64,000 nt of DNA from assembly GCF_011762005.1 (NCBI RefSeq), contig NZ_JAASQU010000003.1:248001-312000 (forward strand), in the 5' to 3' direction. Below are positions 1 through 9,811 of this stretch, piece after piece. The notes under the pieces were generated by a model. It had not been told where the DNA came from and did not search any database. It worked only from the letters and a program-made list of their open reading frames with translations. Position numbers and translations under genes: made by a program. Origin of the DNA: Qipengyuania flava. GTDB lineage: Bacteria > Pseudomonadota > Alphaproteobacteria > Sphingomonadales > Sphingomonadaceae. Positions within the stretch are counted from its first letter, which is position 1. Each line of letters begins with the position of its first letter.

Positions 1-1008
1 ATGGACCTCGACGCGCTCACTGCGTGGTTCGAAGCCCATGTCGAAGGCTATGAAGGCCCGATCAGCTACACCAAGTTCAAGGGCGGCCAGTCGAATCCGA
101 CCTATCGCATCGACACGCCTGGGCGCAGTTACGTGCTGCGCCGCCAGCCCTTCGGCAAATTGTTGCCCAGCGCGCATGCGGTCGACCGCGAATACAAGGC
201 GATGCACGCGCTTGGCCCCACGGGCTTCCCCGTGCCCAAGACCTATGGCCTGTGCGAGGATCCCGAGGTCATCGGGAGCAAGTTCTTCGTCATGGGTCTC
301 GCCGACGGCCGATCCTTGTGGAACGGATCGCTGCCCAACAACACGCCCGAGGAACGCCGCGCGATCTACGATGCGATGATCGACACCTTCGCCGATCTGC
401 ACCTGAAGGATCCCGAGGCGATCGGGCTGGGCGATTACGGCAAGCCGACCGATTACTGCGCGCGGCAGATCAGCCGCTGGTCGAAGCAGTACAAGCTGTC
501 CGAGACCGAGCACATGCCGCAGATGGAACGTCTGATCGAATGGCTTCCGCAAACGATCCCGCCACAGCATGAATCGAGCGTGGTCCATGGCGACTACCGG
601 CTCGACAACATGATCTTCCACAAGACCGAGAACCGCGTGATCGCGGTGCTCGACTGGGAACTGTCGACGCTGGGCGATCCGATCGCCGACTTCAGCTACC
701 TCATGCTCAACTGGCACAACCCGCATGACGGACGAGCCGGGCTGGAAGGGCTCGACCTGAAGGAACTGGGCATTCCGACGCAGGACGAGGCGGTCGAGCG
801 CTATGTGGCGCGCACCGGCTACCCGGTCCCGCCGATGGACTGGTATTTCGCCTACAACCTCTTCCGGCTCGCGGGAATCATGCAGGGCATCAAGAAACGC
901 GTGATCGACGGCACCGCCTCGAGCGCACACGCCAAGTCGATGTCCGAACGCGTCGCCCCTCTGGTGGAGCGTGCCTATCACTTCGCCAAGGAAGCGGGGA
1001 TGGACTAG
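1..1008 (+). CDS. APH/ACAD10-like phosphotransferase family protein
   Basis: The protein has the aminoglycoside/choline-kinase fold of the phosphotransferase family that often accompanies acyl-CoA dehydrogenases. The Brenner-type catalytic motif HGDYRLDN lies at residues 196-203, with the likely catalytic Asp198, and the metal-binding DWE motif follows with Asp218. An N-terminal nucleotide-loop-like segment (KGGQSNPTY) lies near residue 27. Members of this group are thought to phosphorylate small hydroxylated acyl compounds rather than antibiotics, so resistance is not implied. An ATG coincides with base 1 of the window, so the true start could lie upstream; the N-terminus nevertheless looks typical of the family. 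The gene lies 49 bp upstream of dapD on the same strand. Confidence 0.85.
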   Translation: MDLDALTAWFEAHVEGYEGPISYTKFKGGQSNPTYRIDTPGRSYVLRRQPFGKLLPSAHAVDREYKAMHALGPTGFPVPKTYGLCEDPEVIGSKFFVMGLADGRSLWNGSLPNNTPEERRAIYDAMIDTFADLHLKDPEAIGLGDYGKPTDYCARQISRWSKQYKLSETEHMPQMERLIEWLPQTIPPQHESSVVHGDYRLDNMIFHKTENRVIAVLDWELSTLGDPIADFSYLMLNWHNPHDGRAGLEGLDLKELGIPTQDEAVERYVARTGYPVPPMDWYFAYNLFRLAGIMQGIKKRVIDGTASSAHAKSMSERVAPLVERAYHFAKEAGMD

Positions 1009-1057
1009 CGCAGCGGGGCTGCTAACGAGCGCTCCGGAATTGCAAACGGAGACCAGC

Positions 1058-1882
1058 ATGAGCGCCGACCTCGAAAGCCGTATCACCGCCGCGTGGGAAG
1101 ACCGCGCGAACGTCACGCCGCAAAACGCGGATGCGCGCGAGGCGGTCGAGGCGGCGCTGGGCATGCTCGACAGCGGTGAAGGCCGCGTCGCCGAGCCCGA
1201 TGGCAAGGGTGGCTGGACGGTCAACCAGTGGCTCAAGAAGGCGGTGCTGCTCAGCTTCCGGCTCAACGACAACCGCGTGATGGATGGTGGCAGCGCAGGC
1301 CACCCTGCGTTCGACAAGGTTCCGAGCAAGTTCGCCGGGTGGGACGATGCCCGCTTTCGCGAAGCCGGTTTCCGTGTCGTACCCGGCGCCGTCGCGCGCG
1401 AAGGCGCCTATATCGCACCCGGCTGCGTGCTGATGCCCAGTTTCGTCAATATCGGTGCCTATGTCGGCAAGGGCACCATGGTCGACACCTGGGCCAGCAT
1501 CGGCAGCTGCGCCCAGATCGGCGAGAACTGCCATATCTCGGCCGGCGCAGGGATCGGTGGCGTGCTCGAACCGATGCAGGCCAACCCGACGATCATCGGC
1601 GACAATTGCTTCATCGGCGCGCGCAGCGAAATCGTCGAAGGCGTGATCGTCGGCGAAGGCAGCGTGGTCGCGATGGGTGTCTTCATCACCCAGTCGACCA
1701 AGATCGTCTATCGCGACACGGGCGAAGTGATCCGCGGCCACATCCCGCCCTATTCGGTGGTCGTGCCCGGTACGATGCCCGGTAAGGACGGTGGCCCCGG
1801 CCTCGCCTGCGCAGTGATCGTCAAGACGGTGGACGCGCAGACGCGCGAGAAAACGGGCATCAACGAGCTGCTGCGCGACTGA
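1058..1882 (+). CDS. dapD: 2,3,4,5-tetrahydropyridine-2,6-dicarboxylate N-succinyltransferase
   Basis: DapD transfers succinyl from succinyl-CoA to tetrahydrodipicolinate in the succinylase branch of lysine and meso-diaminopimelate synthesis, in the cytoplasm. The product is 274 residues, the normal family length. Its second half is a left-handed beta-helix of hexapeptide repeats, visible as regularly spaced Ile/Val-Gly/Ala steps ([19 protein letters not shown] onward), including [21 protein letters not shown] chose the ATG at 1058 ([16 protein letters not shown]) because the open frame upstream of it overlaps the preceding gene and has no family-like sequence. Confidence 0.97.
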   Translation: MSADLESRITAAWEDRANVTPQNADAREAVEAALGMLDSGEGRVAEPDGKGGWTVNQWLKKAVLLSFRLNDNRVMDGGSAGHPAFDKVPSKFAGWDDARFREAGFRVVPGAVAREGAYIAPGCVLMPSFVNIGAYVGKGTMVDTWASIGSCAQIGENCHISAGAGIGGVLEPMQANPTIIGDNCFIGARSEIVEGVIVGEGSVVAMGVFITQSTKIVYRDTGEVIRGHIPPYSVVVPGTMPGKDGGPGLACAVIVKTVDAQTREKTGINELLRD

Positions 1883-1964
1883 GCGAAACCGGAACATTCG
1901 TCCCGACGAAGCGTAAATCTCCCTGCAACCCGCGTTCTCGCGGTCATTCAGGGAGTACAGTTCC

Positions 1965-2276
1965 GTGCATAAGCAAGGCGAAGAAGTCCACCTTACCGAT
2001 ACCGAGGCCAGCGGTGGCTCGAAGGAAGGCGTGGTCCGCTGGGTGCTGGCCGGCGGCCTGCTGCTCGCGATCATCCTGCTGTCGGTCACCTGGATCATCC
2101 CCGCGCTCAGCACGGGCGACGTCGAGGAAGAAGGCACCGTCAGCGGACAGATATCCTCCGAGGAGAGCGACGGCGACGATACCGACAGCATCGTGACCGA
2201 TCTGGGCGACGACCAGGTGGCGACTCCCGGCGACCAGGTCACGACCGACGACGGGCTCGAAGTCGTCGAAAACTGA
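1965..2276 (+). CDS. small single-pass membrane protein with acidic tail
   Basis: A 103-residue protein that I do not recognise by family. It has a short hydrophilic N-terminus, one strongly hydrophobic segment at about residues 25-48 (WVLAGGLLLAIILLSVTWII), and a long tail very rich in Asp, Glu and Ser. The start is GTG, preceded by an AGGGAG ribosome-binding site. The layout suggests a membrane anchor with an acidic domain outside the membrane. It precedes a cluster of small stress-type proteins, but a functional link is only a guess. Confidence 0.7.
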   Translation: MHKQGEEVHLTDTEASGGSKEGVVRWVLAGGLLLAIILLSVTWIIPALSTGDVEEEGTVSGQISSEESDGDDTDSIVTDLGDDQVATPGDQVTTDDGLEVVEN

Positions 2277-2298
2277 TCGGACGCCGAGGAGAACACGC

Positions 2299-2526
2299 AT
2301 GAGCAATCCGAACAGCTACCAGACCGACCAGTATGTCGAATGGGATTGGGGCAACGGCAAGGGCAAAGGCCAGATCAAGGAGCGTTTCGAACGTGAGGTC
2401 ACCCGCACCCTGCAGGGCAGCGAAATCACCAAGGACGGTGGCGAGGACAACCCCGCTTACTTGATCAAGCAGGAAGACGGCGACGAAGTGCTCAAGCGCG
2501 GCTCCGAACTGCAGGCGCAGAACTGA
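2299..2526 (+). CDS. DUF2945 (HVA1/Tudor-like) small protein
   Basis: A 75-residue protein matching the DUF2945 / hypervirulence-associated Tudor-like family by its opening YxxxQYVEWDWGNGKGKGQI and the later ENPAYLIKQEDGDEVLKRGSEL-type segment. Family members are small cytoplasmic proteins of unknown molecular role, often near stress genes. Its TGA stop overlaps the ATG of the next gene by one base (TGATG), so the two are probably translationally coupled. Confidence 0.85.
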   Translation: MSNPNSYQTDQYVEWDWGNGKGKGQIKERFEREVTRTLQGSEITKDGGEDNPAYLIKQEDGDEVLKRGSELQAQN

Positions 2527-2717
2527 TGCCCGCGCAGTCGAAAGCCCAGCAGCGCGCCGCGGGCGCCGCTCTCTCTGCCAAGCGCGGCGAGACCAAGGTG
2601 GGCGAGCTACAGGGCGCCTCGAAACAGATGTACGATTCCATGAGCGAGGACGAGCTGGAGGATTACGCCTCGACCGATCTCGATGGCCTGCCCGAGCATG
2701 TCGACGACGACGATTGA
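2526..2717 (+). CDS. DUF3008 family small protein
   Basis: A 63-residue protein with the MPAQSKAQQRAAGAAL opening characteristic of the DUF3008 family and a very acidic C-terminus ending in DDDD. Function is unknown. It overlaps the upstream DUF2945 gene by one base and the downstream DUF1810 gene by 20 bases, so the three form a tight operon. Confidence 0.85.
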   Translation: MPAQSKAQQRAAGAALSAKRGETKVGELQGASKQMYDSMSEDELEDYASTDLDGLPEHVDDDD

Positions 2718-3141
2718 ACGGGGTCGCTTCGCCCATTTCCTGAGCGCGCAGGATGATGGCACTTTTGAACGCGCGCTCGGCGAAATCCGACGCGGTGCCA
2801 AGACCACGCACTGGATGTGGTTCATCTTCCCCCAGATCACCGGCCTCGGCAGCAGTGCCAATGCGCGCAAATTTGCGCTCGCCAACGCTGCGGAGGCCGC
2901 GCATTTCGCTGCACATGACGAATTGGGACCGCGGCTTTTCGAAGCGACCGAGGCCCTGCTCGACTGGGCGGGAACGCTATCGGCCGAGGATATTCTCGGC
3001 CCCGTCGACACGGTCAAGCTGCGCAGCTCGATGACCCTTTTCGAAGCGGCCTGCAGCGCAGAAGACGCGCAGGTTTTTGCCGACGTGCTCGACCGGTTCT
3101 TCGATGGCGAGCGCGATCCCCTCACGCTCGCCAAACTTTGA
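2698..3141 (+). CDS. DUF1810 family protein
   Basis: A 147-residue protein of the DUF1810 family, recognised by RRGAKTTHWMWFIFPQITGL and GPRLFEATEALL. The family is cytoplasmic and without established activity. The ATG at 2698 (MSTTTIERGRFAHFL) was chosen because the family normally begins just before the RFxxAQ segment; an ATG at 2683 is possible. The gene starts inside the end of the DUF3008 gene and ends 13 bases from the convergent M19 dipeptidase gene. Confidence 0.87.
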   Translation: MSTTTIERGRFAHFLSAQDDGTFERALGEIRRGAKTTHWMWFIFPQITGLGSSANARKFALANAAEAAHFAAHDELGPRLFEATEALLDWAGTLSAEDILGPVDTVKLRSSMTLFEAACSAEDAQVFADVLDRFFDGERDPLTLAKL

Positions 3142-3154
3142 TTTTCGCTGCCGC

Positions 3155-4429
3155 TCAGTCGCCCGCGTCGCGTGGCTCACCCGCCGGATATTCGATCGGC
3201 GCCATGTTGGTGACGCTGGCGGCATACACTTCGGCATCACGCATCACGCGCAGCATGTTGCGTGACGCGATCTTCTCCAGATCTTCCTGCGAATAGCCGC
3301 GCTTGGCCAGTTCCACGAACAGTGCTGGATAACCGGTGACGTCCTCCATTCCGATCGGTCCGGTGGGCATGCCGTCGTAATCGCCGCCGATACCGATATG
3401 GTCGATCCCCGCCACGTCGCGGATGTGGTCGATGTGGTCGGCGAGATCGGAAATAGTCGAGACCGGCGCGCGGTTCTCGGCATCCCATTTCGCAAGCCGC
3501 GCTTCGACCGTGTCGGGCAGCCCCGGGAAAAGCGCCTCCAGCCGCGCGCGTTCGGCTGTCCGCGACGCCGCATGCTGACGCAGGTCTTCCGTTATGAACC
3601 ACGGCAGCGCCACCGCCATCACGATGCCGCCATTCTCGGGCATGCGCGCCAGCACGCTGTCGGGCACGTTGCGCAAGTGGCCGGTAACCGCCCGGGCTCC
3701 CGAATGGCTGAAGATGACCGGAGCCTGCGCGACATCGAGCGCATCCATCATCGCCGCTTCGCTGACGTGGCTGAGATCGACGAGCATCCCGATGCGGTTC
3801 ATCTCGCGCACGACATCCTTGCCGAAGGTGTTGAGCCCGTCGTGCTGCGGTGCGTCGGTGGCGCTGTCGGCCCAGCTCAGCGTCTTGCCATGCGTCAGCG
3901 TCATGTAGCGCGCGCCCATGTCGTACATCTGGCGCAATACGGCGAGGCTCGACCCGATCGAATGGCCGCCTTCCATGCCCAGCAGCGAAGCGATGCGACC
4001 TGCCGCCATCGCTTCCTCAACATCGTCGGCGGTCAGCGCAAGCTGCAGGTCCTGCGGATAGCGCGCGATCAAACGCTTGGTGACGTCGATCTGCTCGACG
4101 GTGGCCTGCACCGCCTCCGCTTCGGGGAGGCTGGCGCTGACATAGACCGACCACCATTGTGCGCCGACCTTGCCCTGCCGCATACGGTTAAGGTCCGAAT
4201 GCATCGCGTTGCGCGCATCGGTAGCGGTGTCGAGCGTATCACCGAAATCGAACTGGTTGATCACATTGCCGAGCCGCGAGCGCAGCTGGATCGGAACGTC
4301 ATTGTGGCCATCCCACACCGGCGCCGCCTCGAGCGCCGCGGAAGCTGTGCGTTCGGCTTCGGTCTGCGCAGCGACGGGTGCGGAAACGGCCAGCACGGCA
4401 GCGGCGGTGGCGAACAGGAAATGACGCAT
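3155..4429 (-). CDS. exported M19 membrane-dipeptidase family protein
   Basis: A zinc dipeptidase of peptidase family M19 (renal dipeptidase-like), which hydrolyses dipeptides including D-residue-containing ones in the periplasm. Residues 1-21 (MRHFLFATAAAVLAVSAPVAA) form a signal peptide. The first metal-binding motif WDGHNDVP follows at 39-46 (His42, Asp44). The bridging-Glu region (LGMEGGHSIG), the LVDLSHVS and FSHSGARAV metal-ligand strands and GIGGDYDG come in the usual order. The start at 4429 is preferred over 4468 because it places the signal peptide at the N-terminus. The length of 424 residues is normal. Confidence 0.93.
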   Translation of the reverse strand: MRHFLFATAAAVLAVSAPVAAQTEAERTASAALEAAPVWDGHNDVPIQLRSRLGNVINQFDFGDTLDTATDARNAMHSDLNRMRQGKVGAQWWSVYVSASLPEAEAVQATVEQIDVTKRLIARYPQDLQLALTADDVEEAMAAGRIASLLGMEGGHSIGSSLAVLRQMYDMGARYMTLTHGKTLSWADSATDAPQHDGLNTFGKDVVREMNRIGMLVDLSHVSEAAMMDALDVAQAPVIFSHSGARAVTGHLRNVPDSVLARMPENGGIVMAVALPWFITEDLRQHAASRTAERARLEALFPGLPDTVEARLAKWDAENRAPVSTISDLADHIDHIRDVAGIDHIGIGGDYDGMPTGPIGMEDVTGYPALFVELAKRGYSQEDLEKIASRNMLRVMRDAEVYAASVTNMAPIEYPAGEPRDAGD

Positions 4430-4606
4430 GACAGGAACCCCTTGATGTCTCGCCCGCAGTCCTAGCAAAGAGGCACGGCAAGGAAAGGGGCCAATCCATG
4501 ACGACAGACGCCCGCCGCTTCAGCGCGGCCACATTGCGCAGGTGAGTGCCGCAGTGGATAGCATTGCGCGGCTCGCGCCCGCATCCGCCGGCAGGAGGCC
4601 CGTGGC

Positions 4607-5008
4607 ATGATCCGCAAAGTCTTGCGCTGGGTGCTCGCCGCATTCTACGCGCTGGCGGGCTATCTGCACCTCGCCCGTCCGGCCCCCTTCCTGACCATCA
4701 TGCCGGATTGGGTACCCGCGCCCGAGCCGGTGGTGTTCTGGACCGGGATCGCCGAGATCCTCGGGGCGGTGGCGCTGGTCCAATGGAACAGTTTGCGCAT
4801 TCGCCATGCCGGGGCGATCGGCCTGGCTGCCTATGCGGTCTGCGTGTTTCCGGCGAATATTCATCATTTCGCGCTCGATATGGCGCGCCCCGATGGCGGG
4901 CTTGGTCTCGAATATCATCTGCCGAGGATGGTCGCGCAGCCGCTGTTCGTCTGGCTGGCGTTGTGGACCGGCGGCGTCACGGACTGGCCGTGGCGCCGCC
5001 GGTCCTGA
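4607..5008 (+). CDS. DoxX-like integral membrane protein
   Basis: A 133-residue four-helix membrane protein of the DoxX/DoxD-like superfamily. Hydrophobic segments are visible around residues 5-22, 42-60, 67-87 and 108-126, and the family-type segment YALAGYLHL lies in the first helix. An AGGAGG ribosome-binding site lies just upstream of the ATG. The role is not known precisely; some relatives take part in sulfur or redox metabolism. It converges on the SWIB gene with only 4 bases between stop codons. Confidence 0.8.
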   Translation: MIRKVLRWVLAAFYALAGYLHLARPAPFLTIMPDWVPAPEPVVFWTGIAEILGAVALVQWNSLRIRHAGAIGLAAYAVCVFPANIHHFALDMARPDGGLGLEYHLPRMVAQPLFVWLALWTGGVTDWPWRRRS

Positions 5009-5012
5009 TCGA

Positions 5013-5264
5013 TCAGCTCATGTGCTTCGAGACGGCGCCCGTCATCTTGAACATGGAGATCTGTTCCTTGCCGATCACCGCGCCGAGCTTGTCGTCGGGG
5101 TTGATCATGCGCTTGTCCTTGGAATCCTGCAGGTCGTTAGCCTTGATGTGATCCCACACCTTCGAAGTGACCTGGGCGCGCGTCATCGGGCCCTTGCCGA
5201 CCACGTTTTCCAGTTCCGGCGACAGGTTCACCGGCTTCTGCAGTGCGTTGTTCTTGCCAGCCAT
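5013..5264 (-). CDS. SWIB/MDM2 domain protein
   Basis: An 83-residue protein consisting almost entirely of a SWIB/MDM2 domain: VNLSPELENVVGKGPMTRAQ, then VWDHIKANDLQDSKDKRMI and the closing PDDKLGAVIG. Bacterial SWIB-only proteins occur in chlamydiae and many proteobacteria and are suspected DNA-topology or nucleoid proteins. The start has a clear AAAGGA site. It lies 25 bp downstream of the PEBP gene on the same strand and is probably co-transcribed with it. Confidence 0.9.
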   Translation of the reverse strand: MAGKNNALQKPVNLSPELENVVGKGPMTRAQVTSKVWDHIKANDLQDSKDKRMINPDDKLGAVIGKEQISMFKMTGAVSKHMS

Positions 5265-5289
5265 GACTAATCCTTTCCTTGGCTATGCT

Positions 5290-5874
5290 TCAATCTACGT
5301 CGTCGAGGTCGTCGACATCCAGTTCCTCGACCTCATGGCCTTCGAACCGGGCTGTCAGGACCGCGGCGGCGGTCACGTGTCCGTCCAGATTGCGGACGAG
5401 TTCTTCATGCGTTGCCCCCGGCATCAATGTCAGCGGGAGGTCGATCGCGAACAGTTGGAAGACGTAGCGGTGCTCTTCGCCCAGCGGCGGGTCGGGCAAC
5501 AGCCATTCCGAATTGCCCTGCGCGTTCTTACCGGTGCGCGGCGGTGTTTCGCCTTCCATCAGCTTGCCCTTCTGCGGCGCAAGGCCCCAGACGGTCCAGT
5601 GGACGTGGCCCTTGTCGGCATCTTCCGCCACCAGCACCAGTTCCTGCGCGCCGGGAGGCGGAGCAGTCCATTCGAGCGGCGGCGCGACCGCATCTTCCTC
5701 GATCGCGGTAAAGGACGGATCGAGTTCCTTGCCATGGCTGAAGGCTGCGCTGGTCAGGCTGAAGCCGCTCCGCCCGAGCACACGCTCATCGGCGACCTTC
5801 TCCAGCGTAAGCGTGTGACCGACCGGACTTCCGCCGACCGCATTCTGAACCCAGGGCGCGACGCCGCTAGCCAT
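5290..5874 (-). CDS. YbhB/YbcL-family Raf-kinase-inhibitor-like (PEBP) protein
   Basis: A 194-residue bacterial phosphatidylethanolamine-binding-protein homologue. The ligand-pocket strands appear in order: FTAIEEDAVAPPLEWTAPP (bacterial SPPLxW), then LVLVAEDADKGHVHWTVWGL (the DPDAP/HW equivalent) and HRYVFQLFAIDLPL. No signal peptide is evident, so it is probably cytoplasmic. Bacterial members have unknown ligands. A GAGGAG ribosome-binding site precedes the ATG. The C-terminus carries an extra acidic tail (EELDVDDLDDVD). Confidence 0.9.
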   Translation of the reverse strand: MASGVAPWVQNAVGGSPVGHTLTLEKVADERVLGRSGFSLTSAAFSHGKELDPSFTAIEEDAVAPPLEWTAPPPGAQELVLVAEDADKGHVHWTVWGLAPQKGKLMEGETPPRTGKNAQGNSEWLLPDPPLGEEHRYVFQLFAIDLPLTLMPGATHEELVRNLDGHVTAAAVLTARFEGHEVEELDVDDLDDVD

Positions 5875-6095
5875 GTAAACTCCTCTGCTTTCGCCCTCTC
5901 GGGCCTCCTAGGGGCACCCTTTAAGGCATAGCTGTCCGCAACAAACCATCCCGAAGCCCGATATTTGCACCGTTTTCGGGGGGAAACGGCGCCCGCGCGG
6001 GACCGGCGGCGCTATTGCCGGGCGCTGCTTTCGCCGTCATGGATGGCACGATGGTCGTCGCGGCACCATGCGCGACCGGATCAGGGAGATTGGAT

Positions 6096-7529
6096 ATGGG
6101 ATTGGGTCGCACCGTTTTGACTGCCTTGCTGGCCACTTCGCTGACCGCATGCGGCGGTGGGGGCTCGAGCTCCGGCACGGGAGGCGGCGGAAGCGGCGCC
6201 GGTGGCGGAACCGGGGGTGGGAGTGCGGACACGTGCTCGCTCGCCAGCCGCCAGGACTGGGCCTTCGCCCAACTCGACGAGACCTATCTCTTCCCCACGC
6301 TGCTCGACCGGACGGTCAACCGCGCCAGCTATTCCTCGGTGCAAAGCTATATCGACGCGCTGGTCGCCCCGGCGCGCGCGCAGGACCGTGACCGGTTCTT
6401 CACCTATATCACCTCGATTGCCGAGGAGAATGCACTGATCAACAGCGGGTCGAACGCGGGGCTCGGCATCCGGCTCGCCTACGATCAGGCCGCGCGCCGG
6501 GTATTCGTGCTCGAGGCGTTCGAGAGTGCGCCTGCCTTCGCACAGGGTATCGATCGCGGCAGCGAGATCATCGCGATCGGGGGACAGACCGTCGATGCGC
6601 TGATGAGCAGCGGCGGTCCGCAGGCGGTGGTCGATGCACTCGGCCCGAACGACGCGGGAGTCACGCGCCAGTTGCGGATCCGCCAACCCAACGGCAGCGA
6701 AGTCACCGCCAGTGTGACCAAGGCGGAATATGCGCTCGACCCGATCTCCGATCGCTACGGCGCGCAGATCATCGACGACGGCGGGACGAAGGTCGGCTAC
6801 GTCAATCTGCGCACCTTCATCATCGACGATGCCAAGCGCCAGCTGCGCGAGGCTTTTGCGGTGTTCCGCAGCGAAGGCGTGATACGGATCATCCTCGACT
6901 TCCGCTACAACGGCGGCGGCCTGCTGTCGGTCGCGGACGTACTCGGCGACTTGCTCGCCGAAGGCCGGGCGGGTCAGGTGTTCAGCAAGACCGTCTTCCG
7001 CGACTCCCTGAGCAGTTCCAACGAAACGCAAGTGTTCGGCACCGAAGCCAATGCGATCGCGACCACCCGGATCGCCGTGATCGGCACCGAAGCGACTGCC
7101 TCGGCCAGTGAGCTGGTGGCCAATGCGTTCATTCCCTATCTCGGCAGCAATATCGCGCTGATCGGCACCGATACCTTCGGCAAGCCGGTCGGCCAGATCG
7201 CACGCGACCGCTCCGCCTGCGACGACCGTCTACGCGTGGTCGCCTTCCGCGCGGTCAATGCGAACGACCAGGGCGATTATTATTCGGGGCTCGCCAGCGT
7301 GATGCCGCGCACATGCCGGGCCGATGACGACATCACACGCGCACTAGGCGATCCCGCAGAGGCGTCGGTCGCGACTGCGCTCGACTTCCTCGCCGGCCGC
7401 AGCTGCACCGCCATCGGCGCAGCGTCCAGCCCGGTCGCCGCGAGTGCTCCGGCAGCGCCCGCCAAGCGCGAGCTGCTCATGCCGACCGCTCCGAGCCCCG
7501 CCCAGATCGAGATCCCGGGCCTGCAATGA
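6096..7529 (+). CDS. S41-family C-terminal processing protease, lipoprotein
   Basis: A 477-residue serine protease of family S41 anchored as a lipoprotein. The signal peptide ends in the lipobox LTAC, followed by a long Gly/Ser linker. A PDZ-like segment lies around residues 130-210 and the protease core follows ([19 protein letters not shown]). The likely nucleophile is Ser338 in [12 protein letters not shown] and the general base Lys363 in FGKPVGQ, the expected Ser/Lys dyad. The start at 6096 has an AGGGAG site and gives a clean lipoprotein signal; the frame extends further upstream without family similarity. Its stop overlaps the start of the next gene (ATGA). Confidence 0.92.
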   Translation: MGLGRTVLTALLATSLTACGGGGSSSGTGGGGSGAGGGTGGGSADTCSLASRQDWAFAQLDETYLFPTLLDRTVNRASYSSVQSYIDALVAPARAQDRDRFFTYITSIAEENALINSGSNAGLGIRLAYDQAARRVFVLEAFESAPAFAQGIDRGSEIIAIGGQTVDALMSSGGPQAVVDALGPNDAGVTRQLRIRQPNGSEVTASVTKAEYALDPISDRYGAQIIDDGGTKVGYVNLRTFIIDDAKRQLREAFAVFRSEGVIRIILDFRYNGGGLLSVADVLGDLLAEGRAGQVFSKTVFRDSLSSSNETQVFGTEANAIATTRIAVIGTEATASASELVANAFIPYLGSNIALIGTDTFGKPVGQIARDRSACDDRLRVVAFRAVNANDQGDYYSGLASVMPRTCRADDDITRALGDPAEASVATALDFLAGRSCTAIGAASSPVAASAPAAPAKRELLMPTAPSPAQIEIPGLQ

Positions 7530-7867
7530 CCGACCGCCAATACACCACCTTCGCCGAGTTCTGGCCCTTCTACCTGCGCGAGCACGCGCGTCCGGGCACC
7601 CGCGCGCTGCACTATATCGGCACCACGCTGGTTGTAGCGCTGGCAGTGGCTGCGCTGGTTACGGGCGAATGGCTGATGCTGGTCGCACTGCCGCTCGCGG
7701 GCTACTTCTTTGCCTGGGTCGCGCATTTCGCGCATGAGAAGAACCGCCCCGCGACATTTACCTATCCGCTGTGGAGCATGCGCGCGGATTTCCGCATGTG
7801 GTGGCTATGGCTTACTGGCCGACTTGGCCCCGAACTCGATGCGGCCGGGGTTGAGCGTGAACGCTAG
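7526..7867 (+). CDS. Mpo1/DUF962-like membrane protein
   Basis: A 113-residue protein of the DUF962/Mpo1-like family: [22 protein letters not shown], then two hydrophobic helices and [24 protein letters not shown]. The yeast relative Mpo1 is an Fe(II) dioxygenase in fatty-acid alpha-oxidation, and the conserved His residues (LHYIG, FAHEKN) are present here. Activity in this organism is inferred only. It starts within the stop codon of the S41 protease gene (ATGA overlap). Confidence 0.87.
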   Translation: MTDRQYTTFAEFWPFYLREHARPGTRALHYIGTTLVVALAVAALVTGEWLMLVALPLAGYFFAWVAHFAHEKNRPATFTYPLWSMRADFRMWWLWLTGRLGPELDAAGVERER

Positions 7868-8316
7868 GCCAGAGCAGCGGCGATCGTGGCGAGGCCCAAT
7901 CCCGTTGACAGCGGCACACGCAGCGTCATCCACCAGCGCGGGGCGAGCGCACCCAGCTTGGCATCGACACCAAGGGTGACCAGCAGCGCGCCACCCAGCA
8001 TGACCAGCGAAGGTTCGGGCCACGCCCAATCCAGCGCCCATGGCAAGAAGCAGGCCAGCGCGACGAGGCTGGGCAGCACGGCGGCGATCCACAGCCAGCC
8101 GAGCGTCTTGCGCCGCTGCGCCGCAGGTGCGGCGGCGGCGATGCCCCACCACATTCCGCCAAGGAAGGACAGGATCAGTGCGGCATAGGCGAAGGCAATC
8201 GCCAAGGCTGCTTCGCGCCACTCGACGGGACCTGCGTAAAGCACTGCGACACAGGCGAACTGTGGCAGCAACCCGGCAAGGCCAAGCCAGCGTGGCAACG
8301 CGGGAACCGACTGCAT
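7864..8316 (-). CDS. DUF3429 family membrane protein
   Basis: A 150-residue integral membrane protein with five predicted hydrophobic helices. It matches DUF3429 by the segment [15 protein letters not shown] and the N-terminal [12 protein letters not shown]. Function is unknown. It follows the COG3650-like lipoprotein and the esterase on the same strand with almost no spacing, forming a three-gene operon. It overlaps the convergent Mpo1-like gene by 4 bases at the 3' end. Confidence 0.87.
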   Translation of the reverse strand: MQSVPALPRWLGLAGLLPQFACVAVLYAGPVEWREAALAIAFAYAALILSFLGGMWWGIAAAAPAAQRRKTLGWLWIAAVLPSLVALACFLPWALDWAWPEPSLVMLGGALLVTLGVDAKLGALAPRWWMTLRVPLSTGLGLATIAAALA

Positions 8317-8317
8317 C

Positions 8318-8758
8318 TCAGGGCATCTCCGCCCCGCTGAAGGGTTGGCTATCGGTCCAGGCGCAACCCTGCCGCTGCTCCGAGCCCAGTAGCAGGGTCG
8401 CGGTGTAGGGATAGCTGCGATCGCTCATCCCGTCCGAACATTCGCCCGGGGTGATCGTCAGGTCGAAACCCGCCCCGTCGATCGCACCGCTGATGCCGAG
8501 GCCATTGTTGCCCGCGAACCGCTCGACCGCGAATTCGCGTCCCTCGGGCTGTTCGGGTGTCGCATAGGTCGCCATGCCGCCGCCCGCACTGCCGCTCCAG
8601 AAGGGTTCGGTGCCCGCGAAATGGACCGTCTCGCCCTCGGCGATCGCCGTGAAGGTCCCTTCGCCCGGTGCGCCGGTTGCGGCATCAGTGTTGCCGCTGC
8701 CACAGGCCGCCAGCAGCGCCATGCCGATCAGTGCTAAGGAGGAGCGGAGAAGCGTCAT
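8318..8758 (-). CDS. COG3650-type lipoprotein
   Basis: A 146-residue lipoprotein: signal peptide MTLLRSSLALIGMALLAAC with lipobox LAAC, then FAGTEPFWSG and the C-terminal CSDGMSDRSYPYTATLL and GCAW segments typical of the COG3650 family, in which the two Cys probably form a disulfide. Function is unknown; related domains occur with lysozyme-inhibitor-like folds. Its ATG overlaps the stop of the upstream esterase (ATGA). Confidence 0.85.
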   Translation of the reverse strand: MTLLRSSLALIGMALLAACGSGNTDAATGAPGEGTFTAIAEGETVHFAGTEPFWSGSAGGGMATYATPEQPEGREFAVERFAGNNGLGISGAIDGAGFDLTITPGECSDGMSDRSYPYTATLLLGSEQRQGCAWTDSQPFSGAEMP

Positions 8759-9672
8759 TCGGATATCCTGTGCTGGCGGATGAAATCCACGGTCTCGCTG
8801 CGCGCCCGCTGCGCCTCAGGGAGCGGAAGCAGCATCCAGACGTGGAACATGTCCTGGTACTCGCGATAGATATGTGCGGGCATACCGGGACGGTCCAGCT
8901 TTTCCGCAAGCCGGCTTCCGTCGACCAGCAGAATGTCCGATGTGCCTGAGAATATTGCCATGGGGGGCAGGTCTTCAAGAGGACCGAACAACGGGCTGAC
9001 GCGCGGGTCGTCCACCGGCAGATCGCCGCGGTACATCTCGCCGCAGGCCTCGAGACCGGCCACCGCCAGCATTCGGTCACGCCGTTCGATCGCGCGCTGC
9101 CCTTCCGCTGTCGCGGTCGCGTCGAGCCACGGCGAATAGAGCACGAGGCTGCCCGGCAGCGGCGCGCCTTCGGCTTTCAACATCTGCGCCAGCGCGAGGC
9201 TCATGCCTCCGCCCGCGCTGTCGCCCATAACCGTGATGTTCGCCGCACCATGCAATGTCGCGAGATCGAGGTAGAGCGCACGCATCTGCGCGAGCGTGTC
9301 GGCCGCCTTGTGTTCGGGAGCGAGTGGATAGAGCGGCACGCTGGCCGATGCGCGAAGGCGCTCGCACAAATCGGCCACCGCGTCCCAATGGACTGCGGCG
9401 ATATCCATCACATAGCCACCGCCATGCAGATACAGCAGGTGCGGCGCGCCCGGTAGATGGCCACCGGGCGGTTCGATCGTCACCAGTGCAAAGCCGCGAT
9501 CCGCGTTTTCGCGGATGGTGAATTGGCGATGCCATTTCGCCCGCGGCCGGATCGGTTTCTGGCGCCGCAGCTTGGTGATGCGTTCGGGCATCTTTTCCGG
9601 TTCGCCGAAAAAGCGTTTGATCCCGAGCAGCGGGAGGGCGAGATTGACGAGCCGCGCGCGCAGGCTGGTCAT
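8755..9672 (-). CDS. alpha/beta hydrolase, hormone-sensitive-lipase (family IV) esterase
   Basis: A 305-residue esterase. The oxyanion-hole motif HGGGYV follows LLYLHGGGYVMD, and the nucleophile elbow GDSAGGG is typical of family IV. The acid is expected in the TSDILLVDG segment and the base in DMFHVW. Substrates are probably short acyl esters; no specific one can be assigned. There is no signal peptide, so it is likely cytoplasmic. First gene of an operon with the lipoprotein and the DUF3429 protein. Confidence 0.9.
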   Translation of the reverse strand: MTSLRARLVNLALPLLGIKRFFGEPEKMPERITKLRRQKPIRPRAKWHRQFTIRENADRGFALVTIEPPGGHLPGAPHLLYLHGGGYVMDIAAVHWDAVADLCERLRASASVPLYPLAPEHKAADTLAQMRALYLDLATLHGAANITVMGDSAGGGMSLALAQMLKAEGAPLPGSLVLYSPWLDATATAEGQRAIERRDRMLAVAGLEACGEMYRGDLPVDDPRVSPLFGPLEDLPPMAIFSGTSDILLVDGSRLAEKLDRPGMPAHIYREYQDMFHVWMLLPLPEAQRARSETVDFIRQHRISE

Positions 9673-9811
9673 GCCATCCTCCCGATTACGTCAGCGGCGA
9701 ATGCTGTGGCTGCTTGCATGGCGGTTCCCTCTCTCCCTTGCGGGCGAGGCTAGCGCGCGCATCGTCCGATGCAAGCGTCGCCATGTTCCGCTCGCCGCTC
9801 GCTGCCACGGC